From Spirochaetales bacterium (lineage in GTDB: Bacteria > Spirochaetota > GWE2-31-10): a DNA stretch of 41,408 bases. This document shows positions 17,724 to 27,839 of this stretch, in pieces. The DNA lies in the NCBI GenBank assembly GCA_022508205.1, contig JAFLVQ010000003.1, positions 1 through 41,408 of the forward strand. The letters are read 5' to 3'. Both the position numbers and the translations under genes were made by a program. The first letter of the stretch is position 1; each line of letters starts with the position of its first letter. The notes beneath the pieces are model-generated. The model was given only the letters and a program-made list of their open reading frames with translations, searched no databases and was not told the origin of the DNA.

Positions 17724-20181
17724 AGGGTTTACTCCGGCGGCAAGCAGAATTCTTTCGGAGCTTGCGCAAAATGAAGCAAGACGTTTTAATGCCGAAAAAT
17801 TGTATCCTGATCATGTGGCTTTGGCAATTTTAAGGGAAAACAAAGGTGTTTCCGGCAGAATTTTAAAAGACAACGGCATTAATCCCAATGTGGTTATTGC
17901 GGAAGTGGAAGCTGCTCAGGAAGTATCAAATGCACCTGTTTCACTTGGTGAATTGGCAGTGTCTCAGGCTTTGCAGGATGTAATAGAGATAAGCACGATA
18001 GAATCAAAGCGGATGGGGCATAATTATATAGGGACCGAGCATTTAATGCTGGGATGTATTATCGATTCCAACAGCCCTGTGTCGATAGCTTTCGGACATC
18101 AGGGAATTACACCGGATAATTATCGGGATTACATTATCAAAACCATAGGTCACGGTAAAAACGAGACGGCCGAAAAAGGCAGTGTGAAAAAAAATTCCAT
18201 TCTTACGGAATTCGGACGGGATTTGAATGAAGCCGCCAAGTCCGGCAAAATGGATAAAGTTATCGGTCGTGAAAATGAAATTCAGCGGTTGATTCAAATT
18301 CTTACGCGGCGCAGAAAAAATAATCCGATACTGCTCGGAAATCCCGGAGTCGGCAAAACCGCAATAGTAGAAGGATTGGCGCAAAAAATAGTAAGCAGAA
18401 ACGTCCCGGATAATCTGCTGCGCAAACGAATAATTGCGCTTGATATGGGGATGGTTGTTGCCGGAACAAAATATCGCGGCGAATTTGAGGAACGTTTGAA
18501 AAAAATCATGCATGAGATAAAAGAGTCCGGCGACGTGATTTTATTTATCGATGAACTGCACACTATCATCGGTGCAGGCGGTGCGGAAGGTGCAATGGAT
18601 GCGTCTAATATGCTTAAACCGGCATTGTCGCGCGGGGAACTTCAATGTATCGGTGCCACAACTCTCGATGAGTACCGCAAATATATAGAAAAAGACAGTG
18701 CATTGGAACGGCGTTTTCAGAATTTACTTGTGGAAGAAACATCCGTCGAAGATACGATAGAAATTTTGAACGGAGCAAAGCATCTTTATGAACGTCATCA
18801 TAATGTGACTTATACGAGTGAAGCCGTGCGGCAGGCTGTTTTGTTGAGCCAACGTTATATTTCGGAACGCTGCCTTCCCGATAAGGCGATTGATGTTTTG
18901 GACGAAGTCGGTGCCAAGATGAAACTGAAGCATTCGTCAAAACCTAAGGAAATTTCGGATATTGAAAATAAACTCAAAGAATTGGAAGAACGCAAAAATC
19001 AATATATAAAAGCTCAAGAGTATGAAGCGTGTTCTGCAATCAAGGAAGAACGCGAACGGCTTATCGAAACAAAAAGTGCGTTGATGAGCGCATGGCAGAA
19101 AACCAATACAAAGGAAAATATCAAAGTAACGGAAAAAGATATTGCGCAGTTTGTGTCTTCCATTACAAAGATTCCGCTGTCGGAAATAGAAGCGGAAGAA
19201 AATGAAAAACTTTTGAGATTGGAAAATGAATTGACAAAGCGTGTAATCGGGCAAAAAGAAGCTATCTCAGCTGTGTCATCTGCGGTTCGGCGTGCCAGAT
19301 TGGGACTTACTTCACCAAAACGCCCTCTTGCATCGTTTATTTTCTTGGGACCTACGGGTGTCGGTAAAACCGAATTGGCAAAATCGCTGTCCAGGTTGCT
19401 TTTGGGCAGTGAAAATGCGCTTATCAGGCTGGATATGTCCGATTTTATGGAAAAACATAATACATCGCGTCTCGTCGGTGCGCCTCCGGGATATGTAGGA
19501 TATGAAGAAGGCGGGGCACTGACCGAAAAAATCAGACGTTCGCCTTATTCTATCGTACTTTTCGATGAGGTCGAAAAAGCGCACCCCGATGTATTTAATT
19601 TGCTTTTGCAGATTTTGGAAGAAGGGGAATTGTCGGACAATTTGGGGCATGTCGTATCTTTCCGCAATACAATAATCATTATGACTTCAAATTTAGGTGC
19701 ACGCGAAATCAATAAGGACAATGTACTCGGATTCGGCGGAGTTAATACTGACCCGGACAGTGCATTTAAAGATGTACGCAATTCTGCAATCAATGAATTG
19801 AAACGTCATTTCAGTCCGGAATTTGTCAATCGTATTGACGAGACAATTGTATTTCATCCGCTATCCAAAGAAAATCTTTATTCCATTATCGATGTTATGT
19901 TTAAAGAAACGGTTGATGTTCTTATGGAAAAAAGAAAAATCGGCGTATTTCTCGATACAAGCGCGAAAGATTTTCTCATTGATGCGTACTATGACAGAAG
20001 GTACGGAGCTCGACCTTTGCGCCGTGCAATTCAAAAAGAAATTATCAATGCGCTGTCAGTCGAATTGCTTGATAGAAAAATCAACGACAGCGACATCGTA
20101 AAAGTATACTGTGAGGATAAAAAAATCGTTTTGAAAAAAATGGAACCATTAGCGGAAAATGAAAACAAAGAAGAAAGGTAG
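17713..20181 (+). CDS. clpC: ClpC-type AAA+ unfoldase
   Basis: 822 residues from the ATG at 17713, which has AAGGAG at 17701-17706 inside mcsB; the frame is open further upstream but only as overlap. Domains in order: double Clp_N repeat (1 to about 145), AAA-1 with Walker A GNPGVGKT at 209-216, a UVR-type middle domain near 415-455, AAA-2 with Walker A GPTGVGKT at 546-553, and the ClpP-docking loop LGF at 672-674. It unfolds proteins for ClpP in the cytoplasm. ClpP is not in the window. It is the third gene of mcsA-mcsB-clpC, and its end overlaps the next gene by 23 bases. Confidence 0.95.
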   Translation: MQSKGFTPAASRILSELAQNEARRFNAEKLYPDHVALAILRENKGVSGRILKDNGINPNVVIAEVEAAQEVSNAPVSLGELAVSQALQDVIEISTIESKRMGHNYIGTEHLMLGCIIDSNSPVSIAFGHQGITPDNYRDYIIKTIGHGKNETAEKGSVKKNSILTEFGRDLNEAAKSGKMDKVIGRENEIQRLIQILTRRRKNNPILLGNPGVGKTAIVEGLAQKIVSRNVPDNLLRKRIIALDMGMVVAGTKYRGEFEERLKKIMHEIKESGDVILFIDELHTIIGAGGAEGAMDASNMLKPALSRGELQCIGATTLDEYRKYIEKDSALERRFQNLLVEETSVEDTIEILNGAKHLYERHHNVTYTSEAVRQAVLLSQRYISERCLPDKAIDVLDEVGAKMKLKHSSKPKEISDIENKLKELEERKNQYIKAQEYEACSAIKEERERLIETKSALMSAWQKTNTKENIKVTEKDIAQFVSSITKIPLSEIEAEENEKLLRLENELTKRVIGQKEAISAVSSAVRRARLGLTSPKRPLASFIFLGPTGVGKTELAKSLSRLLLGSENALIRLDMSDFMEKHNTSRLVGAPPGYVGYEEGGALTEKIRRSPYSIVLFDEVEKAHPDVFNLLLQILEEGELSDNLGHVVSFRNTIIIMTSNLGAREINKDNVLGFGGVNTDPDSAFKDVRNSAINELKRHFSPEFVNRIDETIVFHPLSKENLYSIIDVMFKETVDVLMEKRKIGVFLDTSAKDFLIDAYYDRRYGARPLRRAIQKEIINALSVELLDRKINDSDIVKVYCEDKKIVLKKMEPLAENENKEER

Positions 20182-22867
20182 TCTCGTCCTATTGCTGATA
20201 TGTGCGGTGCAGCTGTTTTTTGCCGATGATTTGGAAGATTTTCGCGCAGCTTACGCTTTGTACAAAGACGGATTTTACGATGTCGCCGCAAGAGCTTTCG
20301 AGGAAACTGCGGCGCATTATCCTGCATCGTCGATGTATGATGATATGCTGTACTATCAAGCGATTGCACTGCTGAAACAAAACAAGATAAAGGAATCGTT
20401 GCCGCCGCTGTGGAAACTTTTCAATAAAAAAGATTACAAATATTACAAGGACGTTCTTTATTACCTTTCGCTGAACAACCACATGTTGGAAAATTACGGC
20501 GATTCGGAAAAAGCCGTTGCCCGACTTTTGCCGGTGGAAGAAGATTCGCAGCGTCGCGAGAAACTGCTCTATATTGCAATAAAGAATAATTTTTTGCTTA
20601 AAAAAAAATCGAAATGCTTTGCACTTGCTCAGGAATACGTCGACAATCCGAAGTTCGATACATATCGTGCGGACGTTTTGCGTATGCAGACTGATTTGTA
20701 TTTGCAGGAAGAAGATTATGAAAATGCGCTGATCAGAATGGATTTGCTGCTGCCTTACAATTCGTCACCGGAAGAATTGTCGGTACTGCGTTATAACTAT
20801 CTTTACGCATTGTATATGACAAATCGGGATAAAGACGCGGTGACTTTTTTTGAACACAGCGGTTTTGCTTTTTCGCAGGATTTGTATTTCCTCATGTCGG
20901 ATATTTATTATCGAAGAAAGCAGTTTGATAAGGCTTACGGGCTGCTCGATGAGATTTATAAAAATACAAAACTTGAAGAAGCGGCGCGGCGGCAGGCATT
21001 GATTGATTACGAGTGCGACAGATTCGGCAATGCGTTGACTTTGCTGGAGAATCGTACGAATGAAAATTATCTGCCATTTTTTAAAAGCGATTTGGCATAC
21101 AGAATCGGCAAAAAGGAAAAAAGCCTTTTTTATATTAAAAAAATTGCGCCCGAAAAAATGACGCAGAATGAATTGCAGCTGTATTATCAACTTGCTGCGG
21201 AATTGGAAAAAACAGATGAATATTATGTTTTTATCAAGCAGCCGGATTTATTGAATAAACTTGTAAAAGATGAGCGCAACCTTGTTTTGTATAATCTTGC
21301 GGTTTTTTGTTTTAATGAACAGCAGTATGACGATGCCGGAGTGCTGATGAAACGTTGGCTTGCGGAATTTTCCGGAGACGAACGATACGACAGCGTGCTT
21401 TATATGAGTGGTGTGACGCTGAATCATTTAAAGCGGTATCAAGAAGCGATTATCGAATTTACCAAGCTGCAAAAGTTCAACAAAAAAGACCGTATTTACT
21501 ATGAGTCGATGGTTGATAAAGGCGAAGCGTATTTTCTGCTGCTGGAATACGGAAGCGCCATACGCAGTTATGAAGAGTATCTTGCAAACAATGTAACATC
21601 GGAACGGAAAAAAGAAGCGCAGCTGCAGCTTGGCAATGCGTATTTTAACATCAAGCGTTACGAAAAAGCTTACAAAAATTATCTTAAATACGAAACCGAA
21701 TATGGTCGCAGTGCGATGATAGAACAAAAAATTGCGGAAACACTGTTGAAGAAAAAAGATTTCGGCGAGATTCAAAGTTATTTCGGCAGAAAGCGAAATT
21801 GGGAGCCGTATCCTTTTTTCGTATATTTGTATTCATGTTTTCAACGTGAGGATTATCAGGCTGTAGCTGCACAAAAAAATAATATATTGGACTATAAATC
21901 ATCTTCGTATTATGCGGATATGCTGTATATTTTTGTAATGGCATGTCAAAAAATACAGTCGGAAGATGAGCTTGTGTCGATTTACGAAAGTAATCGCAGT
22001 ATTCTGGATAATGACAGTGACTTGAAAATCAGAAAAGCACTGTTTAAATCTTTTCTTAAAATTCGCCGTATAGACCTTGCGAATGAGTTATTCATGGAAA
22101 AAGACAACGAGCTGCTGTATTTTCTCGGTGATGCTTATGCAAATGCGCTGTGTTTGGATGAAGCGGCATGGCATTTTATTTTACTGTTTGAACGCAATCC
22201 GCAGAATCTCAGTTATCCGCAGATGGTGAAAATTTACAAATTCATGTTTTCCGGAAAAAAGCTCGATGCCGCTTTGGCAGCTGCCGAATATCTTTGCCAG
22301 CTTTTCCCGAATGCGATTGAGCCGCAGCTTTATCGTTTCAATGTATTGTATTACGCAAATGACAGTGAGAAAATCAATCGGATGATGATAACGGATTCGC
22401 TGAAAGCTCGTGATTCGCTTTTTTATTCATTTGCATCGTATTCTGTCGAGTATTTGCAGAATCAAAATACCAAAAGTTATTTAAAAAATCTTCAGTCACT
22501 GCTTGATAAGGTTGATATTGACAAACCTGTTGTGCGTGAGATTGTGCGGATGATAATAGAAATCAGCCTGCGTACCGAAAATTACAAAACCGCAGCTTCT
22601 GTTTTGAATAAAATTCCGTCATCAAAAATGAATCATCTTGATGCCGAGATTCGGTACAACGAAGCGATTCTTTACGAAAAAAGCGGGAATCAAGACAAAG
22701 CGGTGGATTTGCTGCTGAAAATTTTCTATTTGTATCCGTCGGACGTGTTTTGGGTGGAAAAAAGCATTCGCGAAGTACTGCGAATCTATGAAGAACGCGG
22801 GGAAACGGAACGCAGCAGCCGAATAATCAAGATGTTTGAGGAAAAATATTTCCGTATGGATAAATGA
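20159..22867 (+). CDS. Large exported tetratricopeptide-repeat protein
   Basis: 902 residues. The N-terminus [21 protein letters not shown] is a signal peptide, probably cleaved after FFA. The rest is a nearly continuous array of TPR-like helix pairs (for example [15 protein letters not shown]-style repeats such as [35 protein letters not shown]), without a catalytic domain. It probably acts in the periplasm as an assembly scaffold. The gene overlaps the 3' end of clpC by 23 bases in another frame, so its translation likely depends on ribosomes finishing clpC. There is no hairpin terminator directly behind it, and the XRE remnant on the other strand begins within ten bases. Confidence 0.85.
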   Translation: MKTKKKGSLVLLLICAVQLFFADDLEDFRAAYALYKDGFYDVAARAFEETAAHYPASSMYDDMLYYQAIALLKQNKIKESLPPLWKLFNKKDYKYYKDVLYYLSLNNHMLENYGDSEKAVARLLPVEEDSQRREKLLYIAIKNNFLLKKKSKCFALAQEYVDNPKFDTYRADVLRMQTDLYLQEEDYENALIRMDLLLPYNSSPEELSVLRYNYLYALYMTNRDKDAVTFFEHSGFAFSQDLYFLMSDIYYRRKQFDKAYGLLDEIYKNTKLEEAARRQALIDYECDRFGNALTLLENRTNENYLPFFKSDLAYRIGKKEKSLFYIKKIAPEKMTQNELQLYYQLAAELEKTDEYYVFIKQPDLLNKLVKDERNLVLYNLAVFCFNEQQYDDAGVLMKRWLAEFSGDERYDSVLYMSGVTLNHLKRYQEAIIEFTKLQKFNKKDRIYYESMVDKGEAYFLLLEYGSAIRSYEEYLANNVTSERKKEAQLQLGNAYFNIKRYEKAYKNYLKYETEYGRSAMIEQKIAETLLKKKDFGEIQSYFGRKRNWEPYPFFVYLYSCFQREDYQAVAAQKNNILDYKSSSYYADMLYIFVMACQKIQSEDELVSIYESNRSILDNDSDLKIRKALFKSFLKIRRIDLANELFMEKDNELLYFLGDAYANALCLDEAAWHFILLFERNPQNLSYPQMVKIYKFMFSGKKLDAALAAAEYLCQLFPNAIEPQLYRFNVLYYANDSEKINRMMITDSLKARDSLFYSFASYSVEYLQNQNTKSYLKNLQSLLDKVDIDKPVVREIVRMIIEISLRTENYKTAASVLNKIPSSKMNHLDAEIRYNEAILYEKSGNQDKAVDLLLKIFYLYPSDVFWVEKSIREVLRIYEERGETERSSRIIKMFEEKYFRMDK

Positions 22868-22874
22868 GGAAGTC

Positions 22875-23093
22875 TCAGTTTTTGTCAATGATTTCCGACA
22901 ATGTCGATTCTGCAAAATCCTTGTAAGCTGTGCTTATTGCCTGTTTTACTTATTCCGAAACGCAAAATGAAGTCGGAATCGGCATAAATAAATGATAAAT
23001 ATCGATATGTAATACTTCCGAAATCTGTGATAACGTTTTCTCACTGGGGCAAGCGCGGGAAAATTCTATATTTTTTATTGTTTTTCCCACCAA
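22875..23093 (-). pseudogene. Degenerate XRE-family HTH regulator remnant
   Basis: Reading the minus strand from 23093 gives VGKTIKNIEFSRACPSEKTL and then SQISEVLHIDIYHLFM, the third-helix and post-HTH part of a Cro/C1 (XRE) repressor (consensus TIsnIErGk..PSlkTLekIAevL.VdiyeLF). The frame then meets a stop within CVSE and continues as VKQAISTAYKDFAESTLSEIIDKN. In another frame just upstream, STAELIG looks like the preceding helix, so there is at least one frameshift and one stop, and the first helices are missing. It is adjacent to a dispersed repeat at 23127. No functional product is expected. Confidence 0.7.
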
Positions 23094-23126
23094 TCAGTTC
23101 CGCTGTGGAACATGGGCTTGATCGAA

Positions 23127-23162
23127 AGACCGTAATTCCATTATGGAATTGCGGTCTGACAC
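23127..23162. repeat. Dispersed palindromic repeat, hairpin after the minus-strand kinase gene
   Basis: AGACCGTAATTCC (23127-23139) pairs with GGAATTGCGGTCT (23145-23157) with one G-U, loop ATTAT, then GACAC. It lies three bases past the stop of the minus-strand gene at 23166 and could terminate it, although only a short T run follows on that strand. It belongs to the same family as the copies at 8175 and 27337. Confidence 0.75.
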
Positions 23163-23165
23163 TTG

Positions 23166-23648
23166 TTAAAACTTGTACCCGAATTTTTTCAATAATTCCC
23201 GACGGGCTTTTTTATCGGAATCATTTTCTGTGCCTTTCGGAGAAACTCCGTCTATCACGCCGATAATTCCGGCACCGCCGTTTGCTTCTGCGGTCAGAAT
23301 TGTAACGGGATTTGCAGTAGCACAAAAAATTCTCGCAACTTCGTCACAATTTTTTATTTTTGCCATGACTTGAATCGGAAATGCATTTTTCAGCAGTATT
23401 ACAAATGTGTGACCGGCGGCAGTTTCATTCATCATCTCGACAGCTTTTTTTTCAAGCTCATTATCATTACTTTGATAACGGACTAAAGCCTCGCCCGATG
23501 CTTCATTAAAAGCAATCGCATATTTAGCCTGAGGGATGCTTGCTGCCACAATTTCTGCCAAATCGTCGACGGTTTTGATAAAGTGGCTCTGTCCCCAAAT
23601 CATATTGATTTCTCCGCCGAGGTCAAAAAAATGCGTTTTAATTTCCAT
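23166..23648 (-). CDS. Adenosine-specific kinase family protein (PF04008-like)
   Basis: 160 residues, cytoplasmic. The sequence follows the family throughout: GQSHFIKTVDDLAEI, YAIAFNEASGEALVRY, AGHTFVILLKNAFPIQVM, RIFCATANPVTILTAE and GIIGVIDGVSPKG. Members were named from an archaeal adenosine-specific kinase structure; a physiological role in bacteria is not well established. AAGGAG precedes the ATG. It is 12 bases downstream of the YgiQ gene in the same direction, so they are likely co-transcribed, and the palindromic repeat at 23127 may end the transcript. Confidence 0.88.
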   Translation of the reverse strand: MEIKTHFFDLGGEINMIWGQSHFIKTVDDLAEIVAASIPQAKYAIAFNEASGEALVRYQSNDNELEKKAVEMMNETAAGHTFVILLKNAFPIQVMAKIKNCDEVARIFCATANPVTILTAEANGGAGIIGVIDGVSPKGTENDSDKKARRELLKKFGYKF

Positions 23649-23660
23649 GATAGTAACTCC

Positions 23661-25361
23661 TTATTGCTTTTTATAACGCAGCATATTTTCAAGAATTTTC
23701 CGCTGCGGATTATTTGCAGCTGAGTAATGCACAATATGTATATTTTTGCGCTGCACATTTTTTCCGCTTACAAACATTGCCGTAGAAATTGTCTGCGGTG
23801 TGGGCGTAAAATCTTGATACTGCCTCGTACTGATGTTGTACTTTAACAAAAAATTGCCGACTGCACGAGCACTGTCGTTTGTGCTGCCCGGATGCGATAG
23901 AATTAAATACGGCAAAATATAAAAATTCAAATGATTCTTCTTTTTAATTTGTTCAAAAAAATCAATAAACCGTATAAATTCCTTTGCCGGTGGTTTTCGC
24001 ATAAGCTGCAAAATGTCATCGCAGAAATGTTCCGGTGCAATCTTCAAATGACCGGAAGTAAAATTACAGATTATTTTTTCGGCAGCGGCTTGCTCTTCCA
24101 ATGCCATGTCATAGCGAATCCCCGAATTTACGAATACGTGCTTTACTTCGGGAAGTCCTTTGATTTTAAACAGTAAATCGGCGTAACTCTTTTGGTTCAT
24201 CTGTAAATTGGAGCAAGGTGACGGGAAAAGGCACTTCGGGTCTTTGCAGCCGCCGACTTTGCAGACCGACGCATACATATTTGCCGTAGGACCGCCGACA
24301 TCGGTAATTGTTCCGTGAAAATTTTTCAGTTCTGCGATTTTTTTTACTTCCGCAATGATTGATTTTTCGCTTCTTCTGCTTATGATCGGCCCCTGATGCG
24401 AAGCTATTGCGCAGAAGCTGCAGCGTCCAAAGCAGCCGCGATGTGACGTTACCGAGTGCTGAATCATCTTCCACGCCGGAACCCGTTCGCAGTATTCCGG
24501 GTAATTGCGTCTGTACGGCAGCGAGTAAACGGCATCCATTTCATCTTGAGTCAGCAGCGGCTGCGGTCTGAAAGATGCAACAATATTATTTCCGTCTTGC
24601 TGATAAAGCCCGCTGGCTGTTTCATGCACCATATTGGCTTCTATTAGCGACGTTGCGGTCAACAGTTTTTCTTTATTATCGATAATTTCTTCGTACGACG
24701 GAAGCCTAAGCAAATTGTTGCATTCTTCCGGTTTGATTTTAATGACGGTACCTTCGATTCCTTTTAAATTCTGGTGAGTTTTAATGCGGTGAGCAATTTC
24801 CGTCATTGATTTTTCACCCATTCCGTAGCTGATAATGTCCGCTTTGCTGTCAATCAAAATGGAATGGCGGATTTTATCCTGAACATAATCGTAATGTGCG
24901 AAACGACGCAGCGAAGCTTCAAGCCCTCCCAGTACAATAGGAATATTTTTGTAGCGCTGTTTTAAAAAAGATGTGTACACAATTGTTGCTCTGTCCGGTC
25001 GTTTTTGGTGTCCGTCGGGGAAGAGAGGATTTGCGTCAATGGAAAAATCATCGGTTTTTCTTCTGCTGCGAGTTCCGGTGTAATTGTTTACAACACTGTC
25101 GATGTTTCCGGCTGTTATGCCGATGAAAAGCCGAACTTCCGGTAAAATATGTAAAGTCTGCACGTTTCTGTAGTCCGGCTGGCTCCAAATTGCCACACTG
25201 TAACCTTCATTTTCCAAAACACGCGCGATTATTGCAATTCCGAATGAAGGATGATCCAAATACGCATCGCCTGTAACGAGCAGAATATCGACAGTCTGAA
25301 GATATTTTTTTGTTTCCGGTAGAAAAAAAAGATTATCGGCAGGATTGTCGTCGCTTATCAA
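23661..25361 (-). CDS. YgiQ-family radical SAM protein
   Basis: 566 residues. The N-terminal part (DILLVTGDAYLDHPSFGIAIIARVLE) is the YgiQ-specific domain with cobalamin-domain-like character. The radical SAM cluster motif is C310-x3-C314-x2-C317 in HRGCFGRCSFCAI. A second Cys-rich stretch follows (CKVGGCKDPKCLFPSPCSN). The family is conserved but its reaction is not defined. The start appears to be TTG at 25361, with GGGAG nine bases upstream (25371-25375); the only nearby ATG is followed at once by a stop. It lies 44 bases after the aminotransferase and 12 before the adenosine-kinase-family gene. Confidence 0.9.
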   Translation of the reverse strand: MISDDNPADNLFFLPETKKYLQTVDILLVTGDAYLDHPSFGIAIIARVLENEGYSVAIWSQPDYRNVQTLHILPEVRLFIGITAGNIDSVVNNYTGTRSRRKTDDFSIDANPLFPDGHQKRPDRATIVYTSFLKQRYKNIPIVLGGLEASLRRFAHYDYVQDKIRHSILIDSKADIISYGMGEKSMTEIAHRIKTHQNLKGIEGTVIKIKPEECNNLLRLPSYEEIIDNKEKLLTATSLIEANMVHETASGLYQQDGNNIVASFRPQPLLTQDEMDAVYSLPYRRNYPEYCERVPAWKMIQHSVTSHRGCFGRCSFCAIASHQGPIISRRSEKSIIAEVKKIAELKNFHGTITDVGGPTANMYASVCKVGGCKDPKCLFPSPCSNLQMNQKSYADLLFKIKGLPEVKHVFVNSGIRYDMALEEQAAAEKIICNFTSGHLKIAPEHFCDDILQLMRKPPAKEFIRFIDFFEQIKKKNHLNFYILPYLILSHPGSTNDSARAVGNFLLKYNISTRQYQDFTPTPQTISTAMFVSGKNVQRKNIHIVHYSAANNPQRKILENMLRYKKQ

Positions 25362-25405
25362 TTTACATATCTCCCATACTTTCAGCTCTTTTGCTTACAA
25401 ACAAG

Positions 25406-26707
25406 CTATGAATTAATAAACTCGACCATTTTATCACGAATTAAGCAAAATATTTTTCTGCGCTTTTCATTGTCTTCTTCCAATGATGTAAGGCGAATTC
25501 CATTGATTTTGGAATAAAAACTTGTCAGCGGAACTGTTATGATTCCCGTAGAACCAAGTAGGTAATAAACAAAACGCTTGTCATCCGCAATTTTACCTCT
25601 GCATAATTTTTCGATTTCTTCCTTTATAATAGGGTTTTCGATTGGTAATGTTTTGCTTTTATCAAGGATGCCGTCTTCAAACAACACCGTCATATAAAAT
25701 GCTCCGCGCGGCTGGATAAATTTAATGCCTTTTGTCGAACCGAAAATTTCTTTGGCTTCATTTGCGCGGTGTTCAAACTTATCTACGCGCATTTTCAGGT
25801 GTGACGGATAATTTTTGTGTCCCATTATAATCGGGATAGATTTTTGGGGCAAAGTTGTAGAACATACTTCCAACCGTTTAGCTTTTAATATCGTTTCGAT
25901 ATATTTTGCGAACTGAGGATCTTTGTTTTTATTGTAGACTTCCATCCAACCGCATCGGGAACCCGGCCAAGGATATTCTTTACTGATGCCTTTAATGCTG
26001 ATTCCGCAGGCGTCACCTATTACTTCGGCAAGTTTCACAGGTTCACCGTTTGAATATACCAATTCATTATAAATTTCATCGCAAATTACAAACAGATCGA
26101 GTTCGCGCGCAATTTCACAGATACGTTTTAAATTTGCTTTGGAAATAGTTGCACCGGTGGGATTGTGAGGATTTATGATTAAAATTCCGGCAATCGAATC
26201 GTTATACTTTGCTTTATTGTAAATTTCATCGACATCGGGTTCCCAATTGTTGTTTGGGTCGAGTCGGTAGGTAAGATGTTCGTATCCGGAATGAGATGCC
26301 TCTGCCGATGAATGAGATGAGTATGCCGGAGTCGGTCCTATTACACGCGCTTCTCTTTTTAAATGACCGAAAATTTTTGCGACGGCATCTCCGAGTCCGT
26401 TGAAAAAATAAATATCATCGGCCGTAATTTTGCACCCGTTCAGTGCATTTACTTTTGCAGCAAGAAATTCCCTCGTTGCAAGAACGCCCTGTGTGTTGCA
26501 GTATGCCCATGTTTCGTCTTTATCAATCAATTTTTTTATTTCTTCTTTTATCCACGGAGCGACTTTTTCCCCTTTTGCTATGGGATCTCCGATGTTTTCG
26601 TATGTCAATTTCAAGCCTAATTTCTCAAGTTTTTCGGCTATTACTACAATTTCGCGAATTTCGTATGAAAGTGAATCGGCTCCTGCCGGTACAATGTCTC
26701 TTCTCAT
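25406..26707 (-). CDS. PLP-dependent class I/II aminotransferase
   Basis: 433 residues. The fold-type I landmarks are present: NPHNPTG at 179-185, D210 in VICDEIYNE, which contacts the pyridine nitrogen, and the Schiff-base lysine K243 in GISKEYPWPGSRCGW. A C-terminal arginine for the substrate carboxylate is expected near GIRL. It transfers amino groups between an amino acid and a keto acid in the cytoplasm. The subgroup (alanine, aspartate or aromatic) cannot be fixed by eye. A G-rich ribosome site (AGGGGGC) precedes the ATG. It heads a minus-strand operon with YgiQ and the adenosine-kinase-family gene. Confidence 0.9.
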   Translation of the reverse strand: MRRDIVPAGADSLSYEIREIVVIAEKLEKLGLKLTYENIGDPIAKGEKVAPWIKEEIKKLIDKDETWAYCNTQGVLATREFLAAKVNALNGCKITADDIYFFNGLGDAVAKIFGHLKREARVIGPTPAYSSHSSAEASHSGYEHLTYRLDPNNNWEPDVDEIYNKAKYNDSIAGILIINPHNPTGATISKANLKRICEIARELDLFVICDEIYNELVYSNGEPVKLAEVIGDACGISIKGISKEYPWPGSRCGWMEVYNKNKDPQFAKYIETILKAKRLEVCSTTLPQKSIPIIMGHKNYPSHLKMRVDKFEHRANEAKEIFGSTKGIKFIQPRGAFYMTVLFEDGILDKSKTLPIENPIIKEEIEKLCRGKIADDKRFVYYLLGSTGIITVPLTSFYSKINGIRLTSLEEDNEKRRKIFCLIRDKMVEFINS

Positions 26708-26789
26708 GTAAGAGCCCCCTGCTTATCTCAGAATTGATAAACTCGCCAGTCGTTATAATCGAAAATTATTATGATGTAAAGGCTTTGCA

Positions 26790-26832
26790 GGGGACAGGCC
26801 CTAATGCCAAGTTGGAATACAGGTCTGTTCCC
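26790..26832. repeat. Dispersed palindromic repeat, GGGGACAG variant
   Basis: GGGGACAGGCC (26790-26800) pairs imperfectly with AGGTCTGTTCCC (26821-26832), and the right half contains GGAATACAGGTCTG exactly as in the 27337 copy. It lies upstream of the minus-strand aminotransferase operon and 150 bases before the lipoprotein gene. The rest of 26708-26989 contains only the promoter noted below. Confidence 0.7.
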
Positions 26833-26927
26833 ATTGCACAATGAACAACCTACCGGCAGTGCTTAAATTCCAAAATAGAATGGGAATATCGATAAAAGCA
26901 CAATTAGTTTAATATATAATTAAATTG

Positions 26928-26956
26928 TTGACTTATTTTTTTTTTTTTTTTACAAC
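26928..26956 (+). promoter_or_regulatory. Promoter with a 16-T homopolymer as spacer
   Basis: TTGACT at 26928-26933 and TACAAC at 26951-26956 are separated by exactly 17 bases, 15 of which are T (the run covers 26936-26951). Start of transcription would be near 26963, 27 bases before the lipoprotein ATG. Gain or loss of T residues would change the -35/-10 distance. Confidence 0.6.
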
Positions 26957-26989
26957 CTCATAAATTATTATTATATGGAGGTCATTAAT

Positions 26990-27307
26990 ATGACAAAAAA
27001 ATTTTTTAGTGCTTTGGTAGTATTGAGTATTGCGGCAATGATGTTTTTAAGCAGCTGTACCGCTGCAGGTGTGGAATGCGGTTTGATTGGAAAATGGGAG
27101 TATAAAGAAGGGTTTGTTACAACAACAGTTGAAATCACAAACGACGACAAATGTAAAATTGACGGTGTTGAATTTGAGGTTGAATCAGTAGACGATCATG
27201 TAATTAAAATCAAAAATTCTGGTTCTGTAGAATATAAGAATTTAGGTTGCGATTCTGTTGAATTTAAAGTAGGCGGTGCTTGGTTTGAATTTTCCAAAGT
27301 TAATTAA
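26990..27307 (+). CDS. Small lipoprotein of unknown function
   Basis: 105 residues from the ATG at 26990, chosen because GGAGG at 26977-26981 fits it. The signal ends in a strong lipobox LSSC with C23. The mature part (about 80 residues) is beta-rich, with GKWEYKEGFVTTTVEIT resembling lipocalin-like or DUF-type small domains that begin with a GxW motif. I do not recognise a family. It stands alone, with its own unusual promoter and a strong hairpin terminator behind it. Confidence 0.75.
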   Translation: MTKKFFSALVVLSIAAMMFLSSCTAAGVECGLIGKWEYKEGFVTTTVEITNDDKCKIDGVEFEVESVDDHVIKIKNSGSVEYKNLGCDSVEFKVGGAWFEFSKVN

Positions 27308-27333
27308 TCTGCATTTGTAGAAGAGTTATTTGC

Positions 27334-27384
27334 AAAGTGTCAGACCTCAATTCCAAGTCGGAATACAGGTCTGACACTTTTTTT
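27334..27384. repeat. Dispersed palindromic repeat acting as terminator
   Basis: GTGTCAGACCT (27337-27347) pairs perfectly with AGGTCTGACAC (27367-27377); AATTCC/GGAAT extends the stem around AAGTC, and AAA/TTT extends it outward. Seven T residues follow on the plus strand. It sits between the lipoprotein gene and the convergent merR gene and can terminate the first. This is the most symmetrical copy of the family. Confidence 0.85.
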
Positions 27385-27398
27385 GTTACTTGCGGCGA

Positions 27399-27779
27399 TT
27401 ATTCGTTTAACAATCTCTTCTCCGAATGTTCCATTATTTTGTCATAATGCTCTATTTTATACTTCAGCCGCTCGGCACCTTTTCGCATCGCTTCTATTCT
27501 ATCCAACAGAGCTTCATATTCTTTCGTTAATATAGCTTTTCTTGCTTCCCGAGTGGACACTCCCTGCGAAAAGAGCGATATATATTCCACAAGAGATTCG
27601 ACCGGAATCATTGCTTCGCGCATGCATTTGATGAACTCAATCCAGTTTAAATCTTTTTCCTGATAATCTCGCAGTCCGCTTGATGTGCGAGTTACCATTG
27701 GAAGAAGTCCGATTCTTTCATAATAACGCAGGGTATCCGTACTCAAACCACATTTTTTTGCAACTTCGGAAATTGTCAC
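27399..27779 (-). CDS. MerR-family regulator, AdhR-like
   Basis: 126 residues. I choose the GTG at 27779 because GGAG lies six bases before it and the protein then begins VTISEVAKKCGLS like other MerR proteins; a TTG at 27791 would add four residues but has no ribosome site. The HTH is followed by TLRYYERIGLLP and WIEFIKCMREAMIPVESLVEYISLF, closely resembling Bacillus AdhR, including the single reactive cysteine at position 52 (FIKC). Such regulators twist promoters with 19-base spacers in response to aldehydes or other electrophiles. It is divergent from the YczE-like gene, and a matching operator lies at 28696-28726. Confidence 0.88.
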   Translation of the reverse strand: MTISEVAKKCGLSTDTLRYYERIGLLPMVTRTSSGLRDYQEKDLNWIEFIKCMREAMIPVESLVEYISLFSQGVSTREARKAILTKEYEALLDRIEAMRKGAERLKYKIEHYDKIMEHSEKRLLNE

Positions 27780-27839
27780 TTTTCTCTCCAAATTGTTTAT
27801 TTAAAAAGCATTGCTTATACAACGAATTATCGATTTAAA

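Noticed and set aside
20159-20181. Overlap of clpC and the TPR gene as a sign of misassembly
   Set aside because: Both proteins have proper ends (ClpC C-terminal tail and TPR signal peptide), so the overlap looks like normal translational coupling.
26363-26844. Plus-strand frames over the aminotransferase gene
   Set aside because: Antisense to conserved PLP-enzyme sequence; three overlapping frames with no ribosome site.
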